DNA of 44,244 nt. Origin: Lactobacillus sp. (GTDB lineage Bacteria > Bacillota > Bacilli > Lactobacillales > Lactobacillaceae). A model generated the notes under the pieces. It was not told the DNA's origin, ran no database searches, and saw only the letters and a program-made list of their open reading frames with translations. Made by a program: the position numbers and the translations under genes. The DNA is taken from NCBI RefSeq assembly GCF_014803895.1, contig NZ_JAAVAU010000001.1, forward strand, positions 20,823 to 65,066, read 5' to 3'. This document shows positions 34,575 through 41,706 of the stretch, piece by piece; positions within the stretch are counted from its first letter, which is position 1; each line of letters opens with the position of its first letter.

Positions 34575-35426
34575 GTGAAAATTATAGGTAAAGAATTAGG
34601 ACCAGAATTTAGAAAAATAAGAAAAGCAAAACGCATTACTTTGATTGAAATAAGTAAAGGTATTAGTTCAGAACCCTCTCTTTCCAAATGGGAAAGAGGT
34701 TTGCAAAACATACCAGCTAATGTTTACTGTGAACTTTTAAGAAGACTTCATATTATGCCTAGCGAAATAGAAGTAAATAAAAGTCAGATAAAGCCTTTTA
34801 TGATTAAAGTGAGTGAATTGTATATCAATAATAAAGACATAGAATTACGTAATTTAGGAATTGAACTTCTTAACAAATATTCAAAAACGCATACTTTTAT
34901 GAATTTGCTTAAAGCAGCAACAGTATGTAATTTTTATTTAGATTCAACTGGTGAAGATATAACTGATGAATTATTTAAAATTCAAATAAGACTTCAATTG
35001 TTTGATCCAGAGGGCTGGCATCACGAGCAAGTAGTTCTCTTTACTAATACGCAATTATTATTAGATTCAAAATCTGTATATAAATTAGCACGGTTGTTAG
35101 CGAGTCATGTGTATGAAACTGCTAGAATTTCCGATGATGATTCATTTGCTTTAATTAATTCAGTTCTTACTTTAATAAAACGGAAAAAAGTATCAGCTGC
35201 TAAAAAAATGTTACATATTCTTAAAAACATAAAATTAGTTTCATATAACTATGTTGTGCAATATAGAATGGAATTTTATGATGTTTTATTGAAATATGTG
35301 GAAACACTAAATCCTGAGCCAATAAAAAAGTACTTCTCTAGTCTATCTAATTCTAAAGTTGAACAACAAGTATTAGAAGATTCTAAAAGTGCATATCTTC
35401 AAATACGAAAAATATATGAAGAATAA
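34575..35426 (+). CDS. Rgg/MutR-family transcriptional regulator, unit 2
   Basis: A 283-residue cytoplasmic regulator. The N-terminal XRE-type HTH (about 7-65) reads LGPEFRKIRKAKRITLIEIS...SLSKWERG...YCELLRRLHIMPSEIE, the pattern of Rgg/GadR/MutR proteins. The C-terminal helical repeat domain (about 75-283) would bind a peptide, as in PlcR/PrgX/Rgg receptors. It starts at GTG 34575 with AAAGGAG (34558-34564) about 10 nt away. Its divergent partner is a short hydrophobic peptide gene and its downstream neighbours are a secretable-looking small peptide and a CPBP protease, which suggests that it controls them. The first copy (31495-32351) is a pseudogene. Confidence 0.85.
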   Translation: MKIIGKELGPEFRKIRKAKRITLIEISKGISSEPSLSKWERGLQNIPANVYCELLRRLHIMPSEIEVNKSQIKPFMIKVSELYINNKDIELRNLGIELLNKYSKTHTFMNLLKAATVCNFYLDSTGEDITDELFKIQIRLQLFDPEGWHHEQVVLFTNTQLLLDSKSVYKLARLLASHVYETARISDDDSFALINSVLTLIKRKKVSAAKKMLHILKNIKLVSYNYVVQYRMEFYDVLLKYVETLNPEPIKKYFSSLSNSKVEQQVLEDSKSAYLQIRKIYEE

Positions 35427-35480
35427 ATACGCGAATCTGCTAACGTATTTAGTTTTACATATTGAGCAAACTTTATTTAT

Positions 35481-35508
35481 AAAAATATTCATATATGAAT
35501 ATTTTTTT
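35481..35508 (+). terminator. terminator after rgg2
   Basis: A 26-bp perfect palindrome (35481-35506) with arms AAAAATATTCATA and its complement, running into more Ts. Confidence 0.7.
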
Positions 35509-35544
35509 ATATAGAGTCTTCTTAAATTTGCTACTATTACATCG

Positions 35545-35566
35545 TAGTAAGAAACGTTTCTTGCTA
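35545..35566 (+). promoter_or_regulatory. palindrome upstream of the 57-aa peptide gene
   Basis: Arms TAGTAAGAAAC and GTTTCTTGCTA, 22 bp with a single mismatched pair, 28 nt before the ATG. It resembles the dyad before CPBP1 (32415-32437) in sequence and placement. Candidate operator of Rgg2 or a 5'-UTR structure. Confidence 0.55.
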
Positions 35567-35594
35567 TGTAGATTAATTTTAGGAGGTAATTCAC

Positions 35595-35768
35595 ATGAAA
35601 AATGGTGAAATTACAGATGTTCAAACTGTAAATCCAGCATTAGATTTGCAAAGAAATCAAGGGATGATTTTTGCAAGAAGACGACATCATCATGATGATA
35701 GTCATCATTATAGTAACAGTAGTATTAGTATTTTTTGCTCACATGATGGGGTAACTATTATTGGCTAA
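35595..35768 (+). CDS. 57-aa His-rich, single-Cys peptide (candidate secreted or signalling peptide)
   Basis: Too short for most gene callers, but it has a strong AGGAGGT 8 nt before its ATG, its own palindrome upstream and a terminator downstream. Parts: a polar leader-like N half (1-23, MKNGEITDVQTVNP...), MIFARRR (24-30) that could be a processing site, a His-rich stretch HHHDDSHHYSNSS (31-43), and ISIFCSHDGVTIIG (44-57) with the only Cys (C48). There is no typical signal peptide and no double-Gly leader ending. The following gene is a CPBP protease, a family known to process or protect against small peptides. Not recognised; bacteriocin/RiPP precursor or pheromone precursor are the alternatives. 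Confidence 0.7.
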   Translation: MKNGEITDVQTVNPALDLQRNQGMIFARRRHHHDDSHHYSNSSISIFCSHDGVTIIG

Positions 35769-35785
35769 TTGACTAAATTATAAAC

Positions 35786-35811
35786 AGCGATTGTTTTCAA
35801 TCGCTTTTTTA
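35786..35811 (+). terminator. terminator between the 57-aa peptide gene and CPBP2
   Basis: AGCGATTG / CAATCGCT with a 4-nt loop and a T-run. Partial read-through would give more peptide than protease, as is common for bacteriocin and immunity genes. Confidence 0.85.
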
Positions 35812-35824
35812 TGGAGTTTTATAT

Positions 35825-36967
35825 ATGAAAAAGTCTATTTCTAGATGGTATTTAATTCAAAACATTATTGCGTTGATTATCATCATTGGGTTTCACTTAA
35901 ATTTATTACAAACGATTCTTTTTGGGTTAGTACTGCTATTGTCAATTATTTTTAGTTTTGATTTTGGCTCACCCACACAGTTAAAAAAGGCAAATTGGTT
36001 TGTTCAATTTTTCTTGCAGCCTTGGGCATTGATTACGGCATGGAATACTATTTATTTGGTATTGGTACAGCATCATCTAAATAATTGGGGATTACTAACA
36101 ATTTTATTCCTATATTATTTAGTAATGTTTATTCCATTTGTCTTTATTATTGCAGCTAAAGCAAAGAATCTAATTTTACGTTTAATTTTTACTTACTCAC
36201 AATTTTTTATTATTGTTTTAGCACTCAATAGATTTAATAATAATATATTATTATCCTCGACCATTCTACAAGCTGTTTCATATTTTATTTTTATTGTTCT
36301 ATTAATGCGCTTGTGGGGTGCAGCAGGACCAAATCTAAAAGCAAATAAAAATGAAAGTGTTTGGATTATAGTTAGTTTAATAATTTTTACATTGGCTTTT
36401 ATAATTTTAAATGCTTGGAATAATATTAGTTCTATACATCAGTTAATTAATGATATTTATAGAGATAAAATTACTAATTTCTTACAGTCTTTAGAAACAG
36501 GTATAGCTGAAGAAGTGACATTTAGATATGGCCTAAGTATTTGTTTTCTATGGATATTTGAAAAATCATCGCATAGATTAATTTTTACAATTTTTGGAAG
36601 TTCAATATTTTTTGGATTGTCACATTTAGCTAATTTGACGACAGGTCAAGGCTTAATGCCTACTTTAAGTCAAGTTATCTTTGCATTTTCATCAGGATTA
36701 TTATTTATGATGTGGTTTCTGTACACTGGTAAACTATGGATTACAATATTTTTGCATTTTTTCTTAGATTGGGTAAGTACATTTGGCCATGATTCTATGA
36801 CTGTTAATAGTATATTGAATTCTATTATTAAAACTACACCTGAATTTATCGGAGCATTTGCTATTTTGATTGTTTTTGGCGGATTACTAATTTGGATGAT
36901 GCACGGCAAGCGTCGTCAAGTAATGGAAGAACATGCTCAAGCATTGATTGGATATCATAAGTCATAA
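35825..36967 (+). CDS. CPBP (Abi) intramembrane metalloprotease, unit 2
   Basis: A 380-residue paralogue of the protease at 32470, of the same topology and with all catalytic motifs: EEVTFR (E229, E230, R234), FGLSH (F263, H267), H311 with D315 in FLHFFLD. The N terminus MKKSISRWYLIQNIIALI and the C terminus LIWMMHGKRRQVMEEHAQAL are nearly the same as in copy 1, while the middle has diverged. ATGGAG precedes the ATG directly after the terminator of the 57-aa peptide gene. Likely acts on, or protects from, that peptide; inference from order. Confidence 0.85.
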   Translation: MKKSISRWYLIQNIIALIIIIGFHLNLLQTILFGLVLLLSIIFSFDFGSPTQLKKANWFVQFFLQPWALITAWNTIYLVLVQHHLNNWGLLTILFLYYLVMFIPFVFIIAAKAKNLILRLIFTYSQFFIIVLALNRFNNNILLSSTILQAVSYFIFIVLLMRLWGAAGPNLKANKNESVWIIVSLIIFTLAFIILNAWNNISSIHQLINDIYRDKITNFLQSLETGIAEEVTFRYGLSICFLWIFEKSSHRLIFTIFGSSIFFGLSHLANLTTGQGLMPTLSQVIFAFSSGLLFMMWFLYTGKLWITIFLHFFLDWVSTFGHDSMTVNSILNSIIKTTPEFIGAFAILIVFGGLLIWMMHGKRRQVMEEHAQALIGYHKS

Positions 36968-36991
36968 AAGTATTAAAAACTCCAGAATCAT

Positions 36992-37058
36992 AAAAATCGT
37001 TGATAATCTTGATTCATATTTGTGATATGAGTCTTGATATATCAACGATTTTATTTTT
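36992..37058. terminator. bidirectional terminator between CPBP2 and lexA
   Basis: 13-bp arms AAAATCGTTGATA (36993-37005) / TATCAACGATTTT (37040-37052), with a further inner pairing. Confidence 0.8.
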
Positions 37059-37061
37059 TAA

Positions 37062-37625
37062 TTACTGAATGTTGCGATAAAGACTAACAACCTTACCTAA
37101 AACTCTATAATTAGCACTATTTTTAAAGCGAGTGATAGAGATTTGATCGTTTACATTTTGGACAGCCACAAGTTCATTATTTGTAGCTAATTCTTGTCTT
37201 TTAACAATAATTTGATCATTAGTTAGTAAGCCATTAGAAGGTTGTTCTTGAATTTTAACCATAAACAATTTACCCGCAAATTTTTTTAATTGTGGTGGAA
37301 TTGGAAAGAAATTTGTTGCGTGTTGCATAGCTTCATCAAGATCGTTTACAGTAGAATTAATGATTGGAATAACTTGCGGCTTTATGCCGAGTTCTTTGAG
37401 ACCAGCCTTGGTAATTTCCATCGCGCGAGGTTTTGTTGCATCACGATACAATAACCCCTTATTTTCTAAGCGAGCTAGGTGACCGTGAACTGTTGAAGTT
37501 GAAGAAAGATTTACTGCTTCGCAAATTTCTCTAACAGTAGGTGGAAATTTCTTTTTTTCAACAGTATCATAAATATATTGCAAGATTTGAATTTGTTTGG
37601 ATTTATGTTTTTTTGTTTCAGTCAT
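37062..37625 (-). CDS. lexA: LexA-like repressor with a degenerate protease half
   Basis: 187 residues, about 20 shorter than LexA of Bacillus. The N-terminal winged HTH is intact (FPPTVREICEAVNLSSTSTVHGHLARLE, 27-54; KPRAMEI, 65-71). The C-terminal S24 part is recognisable from FFPIP (106-110), IIVKRQ (139-144) and RVLGKVVSLYR (174-184). However, the Ala-Gly cleavage site is replaced by Ser91-Thr92, the catalytic GDSM by EQPS (127-130, two further residues deleted), and the catalytic Lys by Thr165 (TRF instead of KRF). A loop of about 16 residues is also missing. RecA-stimulated self-cleavage is therefore not expected. Divergent from the DUF896 gene as in Bacillus; yneA is absent. Confidence 0.88.
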   Translation of the reverse strand: MTETKKHKSKQIQILQYIYDTVEKKKFPPTVREICEAVNLSSTSTVHGHLARLENKGLLYRDATKPRAMEITKAGLKELGIKPQVIPIINSTVNDLDEAMQHATNFFPIPPQLKKFAGKLFMVKIQEQPSNGLLTNDQIIVKRQELATNNELVAVQNVNDQISITRFKNSANYRVLGKVVSLYRNIQ

Positions 37626-37680
37626 AAAGCTTCTCCATTAGCAATTTTGTTTCATTTTATCAAAAAAATTCTTACCAAAC

Positions 37681-37692
37681 AAACTAACGTTC
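37681..37692. promoter_or_regulatory. possible LexA box in the lexA/DUF896 intergenic region
   Basis: AAAC-TAAC-GTTC differs in one base from the GAAC-N4-GTTC core of Gram-positive SOS boxes and lies 56 nt before the lexA start. Weak evidence from one site. Confidence 0.35.
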
Positions 37693-37767
37693 TTAAAATA
37701 ATTCTTTAATGGCTTTTTTTCTGAAGAAGATTAGGGTAGACTTAAAGAGTATAGTGAGGTGTTTAAC

Positions 37768-38016
37768 ATGGATAAAAAAGAAGAAGAAAAGGTAATTAAG
37801 CGTATTAATGAACTTTACCATACAAGTAAAGAAAGAGAATTAACGCCTGATGAGTTAGAAGAAAGAAAGAGACTACGGGCAGCATTCTTAGAAAACTTCC
37901 GAGCAGGTTTTAGACAACAACTTGAAGATACTGTAGTTATCGATAAAGATGGTAAGGAAGTAACTTCAGAAAAAGCTAAAGAAGCTCAAAGAAGAAAGGG
38001 ATTAAGAAAAGATTAA
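37768..38016 (+). CDS. DUF896 family protein (YnzC-like)
   Basis: An 82-residue soluble, highly charged helical protein: KRINELYHTSKERELTPDELEERKRLRAAFLENFRAG, typical of DUF896. The role is unknown; in Bacillus the homologue lies in the SOS operon next to lexA, and it is adjacent to lexA here. GTGAGG precedes ATG 37768 by 8 nt; the GTG at 37759 in frame is part of that Shine-Dalgarno and is rejected. Confidence 0.9.
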   Translation: MDKKEEEKVIKRINELYHTSKERELTPDELEERKRLRAAFLENFRAGFRQQLEDTVVIDKDGKEVTSEKAKEAQRRKGLRKD

Positions 38017-38086
38017 TTCTCCCCTTTCAAAAAGCTTGTTTTTTTAGTAAAATTTACTTGTTTATAAAATTGGAGGTTTTTTAATT

Positions 38087-38317
38087 ATGAATTTAGGTTT
38101 AGCAATTTTTCTTATCATCATTGCCTTAATTATTGGCTTAGTTGGTGGTTTCTATGGTGCAAGAGCATACATGAAGAAGTATTTCCAAGATAATCCTCCA
38201 ATCAGCGAAGATATGATTGCTGCAATGATGGCACAAATGGGTCAAAAGCCATCTGCTAAAAAGCTTAACCAAGTAATGAATATGATGAAACACCAACAAC
38301 AACGTAATAACAAGTAA
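38087..38317 (+). CDS. yneF: YneF family (UPF0154) small membrane protein
   Basis: 76 residues: one N-terminal membrane helix with a GxxxG-like face (LAIFLIIIALIIGLVGGFYGAR) followed by a cytoplasmic Met/Gln-rich tail (PPISEDMIAAMMAQMGQKPS). The match to UPF0154 is clear; the function is unknown. Strong GGAGG precedes the ATG. Confidence 0.92.
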   Translation: MNLGLAIFLIIIALIIGLVGGFYGARAYMKKYFQDNPPISEDMIAAMMAQMGQKPSAKKLNQVMNMMKHQQQRNNK

Positions 38318-38332
38318 GTTTTATCTAATCAT

Positions 38333-38368
38333 TGGAGAGACGGAGGAGTGCATCCTCGGTCTCTTTTT
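38333..38368 (+). terminator. terminator after yneF
   Basis: AGAGAC-GGAGGA / TCCTCG-GTCTCT followed by Ts. Confidence 0.8.
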
Positions 38369-38401
38369 ATTTGCTAGTAAGTATAAGGAGAATGACGATT
38401 T

Positions 38402-40342
38402 ATGAAAAAATATTTTACTGTTCGTGGAGGTGCTGGTGATATTACTGGTTCTGACAAGATGCGTCCACAAGATAATTTGTATTTAGCAGTTAATGCAGAT
38501 TGGCAAAAGACTGCAAAAATCCCAGCAGATCGTACTGAAACTGGAACTAATGCTCAAATTGATATGCGTCTTGAGAAGATTATGATGCAAGACTTTGCCG
38601 ACTTTGCTGATGGTAAAAAAGAAATGCCACAAGTTCAAAATTTTGATAAAGCAATTAGCTTATATAAATTAGCTCGTGATTTTGAAACTAGAAATAAGCA
38701 AGGTATGACACCAATTCAACAAGATTTAGCTAAAATTAATGATTTAAATAATTTTAGTAAATTTAATCAATCAGCTGGTGAACTTACTTTGCAAGATTTC
38801 ACTTTACCTTTTGCTTTTGATGTTGATGCTGATATGAAAGATACTAGCAAAAATGTTCTGCATTTTTACGGTCCAGGTACTCTTTTGCCAGATACTACAA
38901 GCTATGAAGGTCCAGATGCCGAAAAGTTACTTGGAATTTTAGAAAAACAAACTATTAAACTGTTAGTAATGGCTGGGATAAATGAAACAGATGCTAAGCG
39001 TGAAGTAAAAGCAGGTTTAGCATTTGATAAAAAATTAGCTAAAGTAGTTAAGTCGACTGAAGAATGGTCAAACTATGTGGCAATGTATAATCCAATGTCG
39101 ATGCAAGATTTCTTAGCTAAGTTCAAGTCATTCTATATGAAGCAATATTTAGAAAGTATCTTACCTGAATTGCCAGAAACGGTCATTGTTACTGAACCTA
39201 GATTTTTAAATCATGTAGAAGAACTGATTAATGACGCCAATTTTGACGAAATTAAAGGTTGGATGTTAATTAAATTCATTGGTAGTGTAACTAATGTTTT
39301 GTCACAAGATGTGAGGGATGCCGCTTTTCCATACCAACAAGCAATTACTGGGGCAGGTGAATTACCATCTCAAGAAAAGCAAGCATATAGGTTAGCAGAT
39401 CGAATTTTTGATGAAGTTGATGGTATTTATTATGGTCAAACTTATTTTGGTGAAGCGGCTAAGCAAGATGTCACTGAAATGATTAAGCAAATGCTCAAAG
39501 TGTATGAACAAAGAATTTCTGAAAATGATTGGCTTTCTGAAGAAACTAAGAAACAAGCAATTGTGAAACTTAATGCTTTAGTTCTTAAAATTGGGTACCC
39601 AGAAAAGCAAGAAGAAATTTTTAATAAGCTTGCTGTTGATGAAAATAAGTCATTATATGAAAATGTTAAAAATATCAACATTGCTAAAAATAAAGAAAAT
39701 TTTGCTAAAATTATTAAGCCAGTTGATCGTACAGTTTGGTTAATGCCAGGTAATATGAATAATGCTTGCTATGATCCACAAAGAAATGATTTAACTTTCC
39801 CAGCTGGAATTTTACAAAAACCATTTTACGATGCTAAACAAAGTAGAGCTGCTAACTATGGTGGTATCGGAGCAACTATTGGACATGAAATTTCTCACGC
39901 CTTTGATGATAATGGTGCTCAATTTGATGAAAAGGGCAATATGAAGAATTGGTGGGCTAAAGAAGATTTTGCAGAATTTAATAAGCGCACTCAAGCTGCT
40001 ATCGATATTTATGATGGTTTGGAATACGGTCCATCTAAATTAAACGGTAAGCAAGTAGTTTCTGAAAATATTTCTGATATTAGTGGACTCACTTGTGCTA
40101 TTCAAGCTTGCAAGCTGGATAAAGGAGATTTAAAAGAATTATTTGAGAATTATGCTCGTTCGTGGATGCAAATTCAACGTCCAGAAGCAATCAAGACAGA
40201 AATTGCTGTCGATGTTCATGCACCTCAGCCAACACGTGTAAATATTCCAGTTCAATGCCAAAAAGAATTTTATGAAACTTATAATGTTAAACCACAAGAT
40301 GGTATGTGGCTTGATAAAGATAAGCGTGTAGTTATTTGGTAA
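38402..40342 (+). CDS. pepO: M13-family endopeptidase PepO
   Basis: A 646-residue zinc metallo-endopeptidase, neprilysin-like, for casein-type oligopeptides. It has no signal peptide, so it is cytoplasmic as in other lactobacilli. Zinc site: HEISH (H495, E496, H499) in GATIGHEISHAFDDNG and E555 in ENISD (555-559). N-terminal MRPQDNLYLAVNADW and the C-terminal FYETYNVKPQDGMW are family features. AAGGAG precedes the ATG. It complements Opp and PepD for peptide use. Confidence 0.95.
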   Translation: MKKYFTVRGGAGDITGSDKMRPQDNLYLAVNADWQKTAKIPADRTETGTNAQIDMRLEKIMMQDFADFADGKKEMPQVQNFDKAISLYKLARDFETRNKQGMTPIQQDLAKINDLNNFSKFNQSAGELTLQDFTLPFAFDVDADMKDTSKNVLHFYGPGTLLPDTTSYEGPDAEKLLGILEKQTIKLLVMAGINETDAKREVKAGLAFDKKLAKVVKSTEEWSNYVAMYNPMSMQDFLAKFKSFYMKQYLESILPELPETVIVTEPRFLNHVEELINDANFDEIKGWMLIKFIGSVTNVLSQDVRDAAFPYQQAITGAGELPSQEKQAYRLADRIFDEVDGIYYGQTYFGEAAKQDVTEMIKQMLKVYEQRISENDWLSEETKKQAIVKLNALVLKIGYPEKQEEIFNKLAVDENKSLYENVKNINIAKNKENFAKIIKPVDRTVWLMPGNMNNACYDPQRNDLTFPAGILQKPFYDAKQSRAANYGGIGATIGHEISHAFDDNGAQFDEKGNMKNWWAKEDFAEFNKRTQAAIDIYDGLEYGPSKLNGKQVVSENISDISGLTCAIQACKLDKGDLKELFENYARSWMQIQRPEAIKTEIAVDVHAPQPTRVNIPVQCQKEFYETYNVKPQDGMWLDKDKRVVIW

Positions 40343-40345
40343 GAT

Positions 40346-40387
40346 TGAAAAAGCTGCTAGGAATTAATTCCTAACAGCTTTTTTATC
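40346..40387. terminator. bidirectional terminator between pepO and cfa
   Basis: AAAAGCTGCTAGGAAT / ATTCCTAACAGCTTTT with one mismatch and flanking A/T runs. Confidence 0.88.
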
Positions 40388-40397
40388 GTAAAAGTTA

Positions 40398-41606
40398 TTA
40401 TTTTTCAGTTAACATGTAAGCACGAGTCATTGGTAAGTTTTTACCAGATGGTCCCTTAGTTAATAAGTATTGGATAACGTCAATGTTACCTGATTCAAAT
40501 GAAGCAGCACACGCTTGAAGGTAAAGGTCCCACATTCTGCAAAATCTTTCCCCCATCATTTCTTTAACTTGATCACGTACAGCATTAAAGTTCTTGTCCC
40601 AAATTTCCAAAGTTCGTTGGTAGTGACGGCGAAGAGTTTCCATATCAGTAATCTGCAAGTTGTTTTCTACAATATCACCGACAATTTCTTGAAGACCTGG
40701 AATGTAACCACCTGGGAAAATATACTTATCAATCCAAGCATTGGATGCACCACCTTGTTGGCGAGTAATGCCGTGAATTAGAGCAGCTCCATTTGGATTT
40801 AAGTATTTAGCAACGTCAGCAAAGTAACCACTCAAGTTTTCGCTACCAACGTGTTCAAACATACCAACGGAAGTAATGTAATCAAACTTACGGTCACCTA
40901 ATTCGCGGTAATCTTCAAGTAAGACTTCAGCTTGATCTTCTAAGCCCATAGCTTTAATTTTTTGGCTTACTAACTTGTATTGTTCTTCACTCAAAGTTAC
41001 ACCAGTAACCTTAAGATCATATTCTTTAGCAGCGGTGAGCATTAAAGTACCCCAGCCACAACCAATATCTAAGAAAGTCTTACCTTTTTGTGGGTTTAAC
41101 TTTTTAAGAATATGGTGAACTTTAGCAATTTGTGCAGCTTCTAAGTCGTCGGTATTACCGTTAGTAAAGTAAGCACATGAGTAAGTCATGGTTGGATCTA
41201 ACCATAATTTATAAAATTCATTTCCAATATCATAGTGACTGTGAATATCTTCTTGATTTTGTTTTTCAGTATGTTTTTTAACCTTAGGCATAAATTTTCT
41301 GAATTTAGAATTTCTCATAAAAGATTCAGCAGACTCATAGGCTCCCAAGATTAGCTTTTGAATTACTTGAGTATCGTCACCATTGGCACTCTTGATTTCA
41401 ATCTTTTTATCCATATAACCTTCACCAAGAGCTAACGAAGCGTTGCTACTGATGTCAGAAATTGGAATCTTTTCATTGAAAACAATCTCAAGTTCAGGTT
41501 CTCCATTGCCATAAACTACACTCTTACCGTCCCAGTAAGTAACTTTTACGGGGAAGGGGAAAGACTTACTGAGCATCATTTTATAAAATGTTTTTTCTAA
41601 TACCAA
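40398..41606 (-). CDS. cfa: cyclopropane-fatty-acyl-phospholipid synthase
   Basis: Transfers a methylene from S-adenosylmethionine to unsaturated acyl chains in membrane phospholipids (lactobacillic acid synthesis; acid resistance). The 402 residues show the N-terminal domain ([17 protein letters not shown]), then [22 protein letters not shown], the SAM motif [25 protein letters not shown], and FPGGYIPGL. It starts at TTG 41606 with GGAGG 8 nt upstream on the minus strand; an ATG ten codons in is an alternative without a Shine-Dalgarno. It is preceded by a plsC gene in the same direction, with a terminator between. Confidence 0.96.
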   Translation of the reverse strand: MVLEKTFYKMMLSKSFPFPVKVTYWDGKSVVYGNGEPELEIVFNEKIPISDISSNASLALGEGYMDKKIEIKSANGDDTQVIQKLILGAYESAESFMRNSKFRKFMPKVKKHTEKQNQEDIHSHYDIGNEFYKLWLDPTMTYSCAYFTNGNTDDLEAAQIAKVHHILKKLNPQKGKTFLDIGCGWGTLMLTAAKEYDLKVTGVTLSEEQYKLVSQKIKAMGLEDQAEVLLEDYRELGDRKFDYITSVGMFEHVGSENLSGYFADVAKYLNPNGAALIHGITRQQGGASNAWIDKYIFPGGYIPGLQEIVGDIVENNLQITDMETLRRHYQRTLEIWDKNFNAVRDQVKEMMGERFCRMWDLYLQACAASFESGNIDVIQYLLTKGPSGKNLPMTRAYMLTEK

Positions 41607-41675
41607 TTAAATTTCCTCCGTTTTTTAAAAACCTAGAGATAATTTTAACACTAATTTAAAATTCTGTAGCAAAGA

Positions 41676-41706
41676 AAAAAGTGAGAAAATTTTCTCACTT
41701 TTATTT
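41676..41706 (-). terminator. terminator between the acyltransferase gene and cfa
   Basis: A 26-bp perfect palindrome (41677-41702; arm AAAAGTGAGAAAA) with T-runs on both strands. It ends the minus-strand acyltransferase transcript. Confidence 0.85.

Noticed and set aside
34457..34711. The full 84-codon minus-strand ORF as one protein
   Set aside because: Its first 52 codons are antisense to the rgg2 HTH region and lack a Shine-Dalgarno; only the last 32 codons have one.
35373..35624. 83-codon minus-strand ORF over the 57-aa gene promoter
   Set aside because: No Shine-Dalgarno, overlaps rgg2, its terminator and the palindrome; AT-rich chance frame.
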